Source: an archaeon (GTDB lineage Archaea; Asgardarchaeota; Hermodarchaeia; Hermodarchaeales; Hermodarchaeaceae). From it: 8,246 nt of DNA. Below, piece after piece: positions 1-5,894 of the stretch. The DNA is taken from contig JABXGY010000046.1 of the NCBI GenBank assembly GCA_016550395.1, positions 1 through 8,246 on the forward strand. Direction: 5' to 3'. The notes under the pieces were generated by a model. The model was not told where the DNA came from. It saw nothing but the letters and a program-made list of their open reading frames with translations, and ran no database searches. Position numbers and translations under genes: made by a program. Position 1 is the first letter of the stretch; each line of letters starts with the position of its first letter.

Positions 1-404
1 AATATACTGACGTACATACTGAACCAGTCTATCGTGAAAGCCGACTTGACTTTCTACTCCAAGATGAGAAGTTACCTCCCTGCTTAATTGAAGCAAAGTC
101 ATCAACTGATGCAGAAGACTCTATCGGTTACTTTCCACGGGCAGTGACAACGCGAGGACAACGTCATCTGCAGGAATTAATGCATGCAATAACTGATGGG
201 TATCGTGCTGCCATTGTGTTCATAGTACAACGAACTGATGCCAAGAGATTGTGTCCAAATGATCGCATAGATCCCGCTTTTGGACAAATGTTACGACAGG
301 CTGCAAAGAAAGGCGTGGAGACTTATGCATGGACGACCCAATTTCATGAAGCCAACTATGAAATTACCATCAACCGAAAAGTACCGGTTGATTTGACGCC
401 TTAG
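1..404 (+). CDS. sfsA: SfsA family protein (sugar fermentation stimulation protein A), 5'-truncated
   Basis: The reading frame is open from the left edge (first full codon at base 3) and stops with TAG at 402-404, giving 133 visible residues. The family is about 230-240 residues long, so roughly the N-terminal 100, including the expected OB-fold, lie outside the window. Visible family landmarks are SRLDFLL (residues 13-19), LIEAKS (28-33), YFPRAVTTRGQRHLQEL, IVFIVQR, the DPAFG segment and GVETYAW. D16 and the E30-x-K32 pair match the D...ExK pattern of PD-(D/E)XK nuclease-like folds, to which the SfsA C-terminal domain has been related. The physiological role is poorly defined: the name comes from maltose metabolism effects in E. 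coli, and nucleic-acid binding is the more general property. The internal GTG at 144 falls inside the conserved domain and is not the true start. Only 14 bases separate it from the convergent methyltransferase gene. Family assignment is strong; function in this organism is unknown. Confidence 0.9.
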   Translation, partial: YTDVHTEPVYRESRLDFLLQDEKLPPCLIEAKSSTDAEDSIGYFPRAVTTRGQRHLQELMHAITDGYRAAIVFIVQRTDAKRLCPNDRIDPAFGQMLRQAAKKGVETYAWTTQFHEANYEITINRKVPVDLTP

Positions 405-418
405 ATTTTATTAGCGAA

Positions 419-1459
419 TCACGTAAATTGACCATATTTCTTAGTAGCAGTTACCATCGCACGAATGTTCTCTAAAGGTGCCTGAGGTGGAATTTCACAA
501 CCACTACTCAAAATATACCGCCCATCGGCACCAACGGCTTTGATACAGCTTCTTGATGCTTCTTCAACATCCTTCGGTGTTCCAGTGAGAAGAAGTTCAG
601 CTGGATTAAGGTTTCCCATGAGAATTACCTTATTTCCCACCTTCTTTTTTGCCTCAATTAAATTGACTAGATGATCAAGTTCTAACACAGACACACCAGT
701 CGCTGCCATTGAATCAAGAATAGAATTCGTATTCCCGCAAATATGTAATGAGGCAAAAGCTCCCGCCTTTTGAACAGCCTTTGTAATTGCAGTCAAGTGA
801 GGTGCAGCAAAGGATTCGAAGGTCTTTGAACTAATTAAACTCCCACTAGCTGTAGGATCTGCCGTCACAATAACATTCACACCCATGCTAACATTAGCCA
901 ATGCATAGGCCTTAGAGGCTTCCATTGTAATTTCTGTGATATCACGGACGAACTGTGGGTCAAGAATCGTTGCCCTCATTAAATCATTAATACCGCATAA
1001 TTGACCTGCTAATGTGAACGGACCTGGGCTGTAAGCAAATAATGGAACCTGACCTTCCACACTATCTTTGATTAATTCAAGTAATTTCATATGAAGTGGA
1101 AGCCGACCACTGCTTTGCGGATCTGGAATGGTGAGCTGATCTAAATCGCTAGGAGATTTTATAACATGTTCAGCGACTTGGGGAACTGAATCCTCCGGAA
1201 ATCGCATTCTACAACCCATCGCTTCAGCCAACAAGTTAAAAGAACTTTCCCACCCCACATAGATAGCATCATACCCTAGCTCACGTTGTCCAGCTAAAAG
1301 GGCTTCTGCTGTTTTTTCGGGGCTATGTAAAGCTTCTACCAAGCCCACACCTGTTAACTGAGCAGTAGTATAGGTAATCTGAGGAATACATGGAATGCGG
1401 TCGGGTTTTTTCCCATTTAACACTGCCATAACTCGTTCAAAGTGGTCAATGGGGGTCAT
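419..1459 (-). CDS. UroD-superfamily methyltransferase, MtaA/MtbA-like (corrinoid:thiol methyltransferase type)
   Basis: A 346-residue protein of the uroporphyrinogen decarboxylase superfamily. It starts with the typical MTPIDHFERVMAVLNGKKPDR segment and continues through YSPGPFTLAG (143-152), DPTASGSLISSKTFESF (201-217), SLHICGNT (237-244), GNLNPAELL (282-290) and SSGCEIPPQAP (318-328). H239, C241 and C321 fit the His-x-Cys...Cys zinc site that activates the thiol acceptor in MtaA/MtbA methyltransferases. The RQAGRY-type signature of true uroporphyrinogen decarboxylase (HemE) is absent, so haem synthesis is unlikely. The expected reaction is methyl transfer between a corrinoid protein and a thiol such as coenzyme M, but no corrinoid protein or substrate-specific methyltransferase is nearby, so the substrate is unknown. 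I chose the ATG at 1459 because homology begins there, a GGAG (1470-1473) lies 10 bases upstream, and a TATA box at 1527-1535 would lie inside the longer frame that opens at 1564. It is cytoplasmic and convergent with sfsA. Confidence 0.85.
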   Translation of the reverse strand: MTPIDHFERVMAVLNGKKPDRIPCIPQITYTTAQLTGVGLVEALHSPEKTAEALLAGQRELGYDAIYVGWESSFNLLAEAMGCRMRFPEDSVPQVAEHVIKSPSDLDQLTIPDPQSSGRLPLHMKLLELIKDSVEGQVPLFAYSPGPFTLAGQLCGINDLMRATILDPQFVRDITEITMEASKAYALANVSMGVNVIVTADPTASGSLISSKTFESFAAPHLTAITKAVQKAGAFASLHICGNTNSILDSMAATGVSVLELDHLVNLIEAKKKVGNKVILMGNLNPAELLLTGTPKDVEEASRSCIKAVGADGRYILSSGCEIPPQAPLENIRAMVTATKKYGQFT

Positions 1460-1526
1460 GAAGGCACTTCTCCAAATGTTATTCGGTAGGTTGTGAATGG
1501 TTGGTTCTATATGAATCCATTTCTCG

Positions 1527-1535
1527 ATATATAAG
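1527..1535 (-). promoter_or_regulatory. Candidate TATA box for the methyltransferase gene
   Basis: On the minus strand this reads CTTATATAT, close to the archaeal TATA consensus. Transcription would begin about 25 bases downstream, near 1500-1505, giving a leader of about 40 bases that contains GGAG before the ATG at 1459. The preceding bases are CCC rather than the purines expected of a strong BRE, so TFB recognition may be moderate. The plus-strand reading is also AT-rich, so it could serve the divergent TFB gene instead. Confidence 0.5.
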
Positions 1536-1565
1536 GGAAAAAAGTGCAAGGACGTAGGCAGCATC

Positions 1566-1572
1566 TTTAAAT
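1566..1572 (+). promoter_or_regulatory. Candidate TATA box for the TFB gene
   Basis: TTTAAAT-like sequence sits about 60 bases before the first ATG of the TFB frame. Transcription would start around 1593-1600, giving a leader of about 30-50 bases. No purine-rich BRE is evident. It is the best AT-rich element in the 167-base divergent region, which otherwise holds no recognisable site. Confidence 0.35.
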
Positions 1573-1626
1573 TATCAAACGCCTAGGTTGCCCTGGGAAT
1601 GCGCCTTCCCCCATTTAGCGGTTAGC

Positions 1627-2604
1627 ATGGGTTCGGATCCGATTACAATGCCTGAAAATTCCCGACGTAAAACACAATCAGAAGCTAGCTCAGCAGAGGA
1701 TGAACCACCTAAATGTCCCAATTGTGGGAGCACGAATTACATCATGACAACCTCGCGTGAGTTAGTCTGTGCTGACTGTGGGTTAGTCCTAAATGATGAT
1801 GTAATTGATTTTGGCGCTGAGTGGCGGGAATTCTCAGCAGAAGAACGCGATAAAAGGGCACGGGCTGGACCACCTGCAACATTGACAATGCATGACAAAG
1901 GCTTATCTACGACAATTGACTGGCGGGACGTTGATGCTCGCGGACATCGACTCGATGCACGACGACGGGCAGAAATGCAACGAATTCGAAAATGGCATAA
2001 TCGCAGCCGTGTCTATCAAGCCAGTGAACGTAACCTAGCCAGTGCCATGAGCGAACTCGACCGACTCGCTGGTCAATTAGACCTCCCCCAACGCGTACGC
2101 CAGACAGCAGCATTACTCTATCGTAGAGCCCTTGAAAAGAATCTTATTCGGGGTCGCAGCATCGAAGCCATCGTTGCAGCCTGTGTTTACGCTGCTTGCC
2201 GACTCACAAGCTTTCCACGGACCCTGGCTGATGTTGGACGCTATACTCGCGTAGGCCGAAAAGAATTGGGGCGTTCTTATCGCCTGATCGTTCGACGACT
2301 CGGGCTCCAAATGCCGGTCACTCAACCTGAGGACTTTGTTTCTCGGTATACTAATGCTCTAAAACTCTCACAACGTACACACGCTAAGGCGCTTGATATT
2401 CTTATGCAAGCTCGAACTAAGGGTATCACCTCTGGTAAAGATCCAACATGTATTGCTGCTGCAGCCATTTACATCGCCTCAATTTTAGAAGGAGAACGAC
2501 GAACCCAACGGGAAATTGGCGAAGTAGCAGGGGTAACAGAAGTCACAGTTCGAAACCGCTACAAAGAACTAGTCCGGGCCCTCGATCTTGGAGTCGAAGT
2601 TTAA
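1627..2604 (+). CDS. tfb: Transcription initiation factor B (TFB, archaeal TFIIB homologue)
   Basis: General transcription factor that binds the TBP-TATA complex and the BRE and recruits RNA polymerase. From the ATG at 1627 it has 325 residues, close to the usual archaeal length of about 300-320. The N-terminal zinc ribbon is CPNCGS...CADCG, with cysteines 30, 33, 48 and 51. The B-reader/linker follows (IDFGAEWREFSAEERDKRAR, then HDKGLSTTIDWRD), then KWHNRSRVYQASERNLA leading into the first cyclin repeat (about 130-215). The second cyclin repeat (about 225-315) carries the helix-turn-helix TQREIGEVAGVTEVTVRNRYKEL that reads the BRE. All core elements look intact, so it should be functional. 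The start is uncertain: ATG 1627 and ATG 1648 are both in frame and neither has a good Shine-Dalgarno. A TTG at 1588 also lies in frame, but the residues it would add resemble nothing in the family. Many archaea have several TFBs; this window cannot say whether this is the housekeeping copy. Confidence 0.97.
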   Translation: MGSDPITMPENSRRKTQSEASSAEDEPPKCPNCGSTNYIMTTSRELVCADCGLVLNDDVIDFGAEWREFSAEERDKRARAGPPATLTMHDKGLSTTIDWRDVDARGHRLDARRRAEMQRIRKWHNRSRVYQASERNLASAMSELDRLAGQLDLPQRVRQTAALLYRRALEKNLIRGRSIEAIVAACVYAACRLTSFPRTLADVGRYTRVGRKELGRSYRLIVRRLGLQMPVTQPEDFVSRYTNALKLSQRTHAKALDILMQARTKGITSGKDPTCIAAAAIYIASILEGERRTQREIGEVAGVTEVTVRNRYKELVRALDLGVEV

Positions 2605-2606
2605 CT

Positions 2607-2637
2607 TTCGTGAACCTATTTTCCCCACGAACTTTTC
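2607..2637 (+). terminator. Possible TFB terminator
   Basis: Just after the TFB stop, TTCGTG (2607-2612) can pair with CACGAA (2626-2631) across a 13-base loop, and CTTTTC follows. The stem is only 6 bp and the T-run is four bases, so this is weak; archaeal termination depends mainly on T-rich tracts. Confidence 0.25.
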
Positions 2638-2684
2638 TAAGCAAAAGTACTTAAACTCGTAAGCATCAGAAGAATGAGATTTCC

Positions 2685-2714
2685 AGCAAAGACGGAAGAA
2701 GCCGTCTCTTTGCT
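2685..2714 (+). promoter_or_regulatory. RNA hairpin in the leader of the C25-like peptidase gene
   Basis: AGCAAA (2685-2690) pairs with TTTGCT (2709-2714), and GACGG (2691-2695) pairs with CCGTC (2702-2706). This gives 11 bp with a two-base bulge (2707-2708) and the six-base loop AAGAAG. The hairpin ends three bases before the ATG at 2718, and no Shine-Dalgarno lies at normal spacing. The purine run GGAAGAA sits in the upper stem and loop. A weak TATA-like ACTTAAAC (about 2648-2656) would place the transcript start near 2680, making the leader almost entirely this hairpin. No T-run follows it, so it is not an obvious terminator. A role in translation control is inference. Confidence 0.5.
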
Positions 2715-2717
2715 CAA

Positions 2718-4946
2718 ATGGATGAGATTAATTTGAAAAAACCTTCCATACTCATCTCCCTTTCTATAATCCTACTTACTCTCTGTCTACTTGGCAACTC
2801 TTCCTCCTGTGCAATGACGACTTCACCAAACACCTCACAACAACCTATCCATATCAATCACTTATCAATGACTCAATTAGGAACTCTTTCCGGAACTCCT
2901 GTTCCTACGCTTGTCCCTCAACCTCATTACAATGAAACGGTGGTTCTTATTGTAGATTCTGCCTTATGGATGAATGGTGCCATTCAGACAGCAGTGAATA
3001 ATTATCGAACAGATCTCAATGATACCGGTTATCAGACCATCCTTCATACTAGTGCTGTGGCCTCTGTACAGGCTCTACGAACGCTACTTCAAAGCTGGTA
3101 TACAACTAATAATATTACGGGGGCTGTACTCATAGGGCCTCTTCCCTTTGCATGGTACCATCATCCGATGAGTGGACAATTTTCTGCGGAAACCTTTGTC
3201 TGTGATTTGTATCTCATGGATCTTGATGGCAGTTGGTGGGATATCAACCCCACAGATGGGGTTTATGATAAACACAACGCCTCAACGGGTACCGATATTT
3301 ACCCCGAAATTTATGTTGGTCGCATCGATGCCTCGACGCGAACGCTTGGCGGTACCAATATAAATAATATACTTAATCTCCTGGGTCGTCATTCAGCCTA
3401 TCGGAGAGGTGGAGTCGCCAGAACACACAGTGCGATAACATACATTGATGATGATTGGTCAGGTTCAGGCTGGTCAAGCTGGCTTAATAACGCTTATACC
3501 AACCGAACCAATGTCGAATTCCCTACAACAGCAACGACCGGACCAGATTGGTTAAACAATCGGCTAGTACAAGATTATGAATTTGCTCATCTATGTGCAC
3601 ATAGTAGTGCTCAAAAAGGACCTTGGCCTGATGCGCGACATTACTTCGGTCCGGGAGGGGTTGGAGAAGGTCAAGTCAGCGAAGTTCAAATTCACGGTCA
3701 ACAACCGACCTTCAACTTCTACAACCTGTTCGCCTGTTCAGGGGCGGATTGGTCAACACCTGACTGTCTCGGCATGACCTATCTGTATTCTAGTGCCTAC
3801 TCGTTAGCAGTGATTGGCTCTACAAAAACAGGAGGAATGCTAGGTGGAACTTCTCTCTATAACAGTATGGGCAACAACAAGACACTTGGCCAAGCAGTGA
3901 GTGACTGGTTTCAAGGAATGACCACTTATGCAGGGCTATATCTCGAATGGTTTTATGGGATGACACTCATGGGCGATCCATTTCTCACAATACATTATGA
4001 TATCACTGTTCTGCCAACAGTAATTTCGTCACCCACACATCCTAATCAGGGTCAGTGGTATTGGAATGCTACACCTCAATTTACGTGGACGATCCCATCC
4101 GATGTTAATGGTATCACGGGTTACTACTACATCCTTGACAACAATCCCTCCACTGTTCCTACAGCCGTCACAGGTACTTATACTATAGGAAATATCTTCA
4201 CACCCGCTGCACCTATCGCCGATGGACAATGGTTTTTCCATGTTGTGGCTTTAGACTTAGTTGGCAATGTTGGCACTCATGCTGCCCATTATCAAGTGAA
4301 TATTGACCGTTCAGGGCCTGTTACAACCATCCTCTCACCTAGTGCTAACTTCAATAGCTCCTCGAACACAGTGACAGTCTTTTGGTCTGCTAATGATGCG
4401 GGAATTGGTTACATGGGTTCTGCAGTGTGGTTAGATGCAACAATGAATGTATATTCAGGACCTAACTTGAACACAACTTTAACAGGTTTAACCCAGGGTG
4501 CCCATCTAATCAATATCACTACTACCGATTTATTGATGTATACCCAGAGTGCCTGGATAACTATTCACGTTGATCTTATCGACCCATCCTGCACAATCAT
4601 TTCCCATTCGGATGGGGCAACGGTTAGTGGTAGCTTTCTTCTATCGTGGACAGCAACTGACATTGGATCAGGGTACCATTTTGCTGAAGTTTATGTTGAC
4701 AATTCCCTGGCTACTACTGTACTGGGGCCAACGAAAAACGCAACAATATCAGGACTGACTGACGGAACTCATGCACTCAATGTAACTGTTTATGATTGGT
4801 CGGGGAGGACAACGTCTGATCAAATATCAGTTACTTCACAATCAGTACCTCCTATTCCTGGTTTCCCCATCGAAGCAATCATCATTGGAGCAGTTATTGC
4901 CTTAGGATTCGGAATTTATCATCGTCGGAGACAAAGACCAACGTAA
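2718..4946 (+). CDS. Secreted, surface-anchored C25 (gingipain)-like cysteine peptidase with Ig-like domains
   Basis: A 742-residue exported protein. Residues 1-32 form a signal peptide (basic K7-K8, hydrophobic 10-25, likely cleavage near A32). Residues about 73-428 form a C25-like catalytic module: VLIGPLPFAW (137-146), DLYLMDLDGSWWD (163-175), PEIYVGRID (196-204), AHLCAHSS (290-297), FYNLFACSGADW (334-345), GSTKTGGM (367-374) and the closing LMGDPFLTI (417-425). H295 and C340 are the likely clan CD catalytic dyad, though the Gly that normally follows the His is Ser here. Three Ig/FN3-like beta-sandwich modules follow (about 430-530, 533-620 and 622-706), each with the SGP/DG...G.H.L.V pattern of extracellular repeat domains. 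The C-terminus is PPIPGF (711-716), one membrane helix (about 717-734) and RRR (736-738), like archaeal PGF-type sorting anchors. About a dozen N-x-S/T sequons fit a glycosylated surface protein. Substrate unknown. The start is the ATG at 2718, directly before the signal peptide. Confidence 0.85.
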   Translation: MDEINLKKPSILISLSIILLTLCLLGNSSSCAMTTSPNTSQQPIHINHLSMTQLGTLSGTPVPTLVPQPHYNETVVLIVDSALWMNGAIQTAVNNYRTDLNDTGYQTILHTSAVASVQALRTLLQSWYTTNNITGAVLIGPLPFAWYHHPMSGQFSAETFVCDLYLMDLDGSWWDINPTDGVYDKHNASTGTDIYPEIYVGRIDASTRTLGGTNINNILNLLGRHSAYRRGGVARTHSAITYIDDDWSGSGWSSWLNNAYTNRTNVEFPTTATTGPDWLNNRLVQDYEFAHLCAHSSAQKGPWPDARHYFGPGGVGEGQVSEVQIHGQQPTFNFYNLFACSGADWSTPDCLGMTYLYSSAYSLAVIGSTKTGGMLGGTSLYNSMGNNKTLGQAVSDWFQGMTTYAGLYLEWFYGMTLMGDPFLTIHYDITVLPTVISSPTHPNQGQWYWNATPQFTWTIPSDVNGITGYYYILDNNPSTVPTAVTGTYTIGNIFTPAAPIADGQWFFHVVALDLVGNVGTHAAHYQVNIDRSGPVTTILSPSANFNSSSNTVTVFWSANDAGIGYMGSAVWLDATMNVYSGPNLNTTLTGLTQGAHLINITTTDLLMYTQSAWITIHVDLIDPSCTIISHSDGATVSGSFLLSWTATDIGSGYHFAEVYVDNSLATTVLGPTKNATISGLTDGTHALNVTVYDWSGRTTSDQISVTSQSVPPIPGFPIEAIIIGAVIALGFGIYHRRRQRPT

Positions 4947-4955
4947 AATATTACT

Positions 4956-4992
4956 GGGCGCCTTCCAGGTGTCCCCTTTCCCTTTCTTTCCT
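4956..4992 (+). terminator. Probable terminator of the peptidase gene
   Basis: Ten bases after the peptidase stop, GGGCGCCT (4956-4963) pairs with AGGTGTCCC (4967-4975), giving 8 bp including one G-T pair, one bulged T and a 3-base loop. A pyrimidine tract with repeated TTT blocks follows (4976-4990). This lies between two convergent genes, where termination is expected. The T-rich tract is probably the active part in an archaeon. Confidence 0.45.
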
Positions 4993-5011
4993 GCTGAAAT
5001 AGAAGTATCTG

Positions 5012-5794
5012 CTATTTTCGTTTGTTACCCTGGTTGTTGAGTAATACTTCACATTTTTTGAAAAGTTGGTCGATATTCTGGGCGAAAAGATGGCTGGGAC
5101 TTACCTGCACGAGAATTTGGCGGCTCCCCAGTTCGATTAATCGCGTGAAGAGTGGAATCACCGATGCCACTGGAACTTTATATTCAGTTTCTAAATCGCG
5201 TTTCACTTCATCGAAATCATAAATTCCGGGACATTTATTGCACACGATATAGGTTGCGGGGACACCCAATTTTTTAGATAAGGCTAACGTTATCGCTGTG
5301 CCCAGAAAGTCTTGTTGATCCAATCGCATAATGACAAAAAGGAGGTCAGTCGTTGCCATTGAAAGTAGCGTTTCTTGATCAAGTCCTGGATGAGTATCGA
5401 TGAAAAGGTAATCGAGTTTTTTCGCTTCCATAATCCGTTTAAAGCCACGGCGAAGATCAGCAACCTCATAGCCCTCTCGGATAAGAGTCGAAATATCATC
5501 CGCATTAAGGCTAGCTGGAATAACATGCAAACTGCCTGATCGGAGCTTCATGGGTTTGGTGTGATCAATGGTGGCTTTTTCAATAGTACATTTTTTTCGC
5601 AAATAATCATTCAGTGTATAGCGGAACCGCTTATCCCCTAGCCCAAATAAGACATGAAGACCTGGGCTTTGGATATCGGTATCCATCACACCAACGTTGC
5701 GCCCCTTACTTGCAGCCCAGAGTGCTAGATTTGCAGTCAGATTGCTTTTACCAGTTCCCCCCCGGAAGCTGTGAATCGTGATTATTTTTCCCAT
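5012..5794 (-). CDS. MinD/ParA-like SIMIBI P-loop ATPase (SFRGGTGKSN subgroup)
   Basis: A 260-residue cytoplasmic ATPase of the deviant-Walker-A class. Visible motifs are HSFRGGTGKSN (8-18), with R11 in place of the signature lysine and K16 as the P-loop lysine; MDTDIQSPG (37-45, switch I); LFIDTHPGLDQET (130-142, Walker B with D133); LDQQDF (158-163); and CNKCPG (185-190), the base-recognition NK. The SFRGGTGKSN plus DTHPGL combination matches, from memory, a distinct MinD/ParA-like subgroup present in some bacteria and archaea, separate from cell-division MinD. The basic tail after residue 240 could be a membrane-contact helix as in MinD, but is too short to judge. I prefer the ATG at 5794, because the conserved strand begins right after it; an in-frame GTG at 5806 adds four residues. 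It lies about 100 bases downstream of the longin/roadblock gene on the same strand and may be co-transcribed or use its own TATA-like site. Its partner and target are unknown. Confidence 0.85.
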   Translation of the reverse strand: MGKIITIHSFRGGTGKSNLTANLALWAASKGRNVGVMDTDIQSPGLHVLFGLGDKRFRYTLNDYLRKKCTIEKATIDHTKPMKLRSGSLHVIPASLNADDISTLIREGYEVADLRRGFKRIMEAKKLDYLFIDTHPGLDQETLLSMATTDLLFVIMRLDQQDFLGTAITLALSKKLGVPATYIVCNKCPGIYDFDEVKRDLETEYKVPVASVIPLFTRLIELGSRQILVQVSPSHLFAQNIDQLFKKCEVLLNNQGNKRK

Positions 5795-5879
5795 CAAGAG
5801 CCACACTCAATTTCATATGTGGTAGACACACTTTGAAAACTTATGCGGAATCGTTCATTCGGGTGATAGAATTTTGCGG

Positions 5880-5887
5880 ATTTAAAG
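5880..5887 (-). promoter_or_regulatory. Candidate TATA box for the ATPase gene
   Basis: CTTTAAAT on the minus strand lies seven bases past the stop of the upstream gene. It would start transcription near 5855 with a leader of about 60 bases. If real, the ATPase can be expressed independently of the longin/roadblock gene. No Shine-Dalgarno is clear before either ATPase start. Confidence 0.35.
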
Positions 5888-5894
5888 CATTGGT

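Noticed and set aside
1460..1564. N-terminal extension of 35 residues on the methyltransferase reading frame
   Set aside because: The extra residues do not resemble the family. A TATA box (1527-1535) lies inside them, and the ATG at 1459 has a GGAG at a suitable distance.
1588..1640. TTG start for TFB at 1588, and a tRNA-like GGTTCGGATCC segment
   Set aside because: The added residues are unlike any TFB. For a tRNA, no complementary acceptor arm, D arm or anticodon arm can be found around the segment.
1907..2325. Two minus-strand open frames inside the TFB gene
   Set aside because: They are antisense to an intact, highly conserved gene. They show no recognisable domain and no ribosome site.
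4996..5018. Weak hairpin AAATAG/CTATTT at the end of the ATPase gene
   Set aside because: It is a six-base AT-rich stem with a nine-base loop overlapping the stop codon and no T-run after it on the minus strand. It is not convincing as a terminator.
5801..5822. Inverted repeat CCACA...TGTGG next to the ATPase start
   Set aside because: The arms are only five bases with a 12-base gap and mismatched interior. This is likely to occur by chance.
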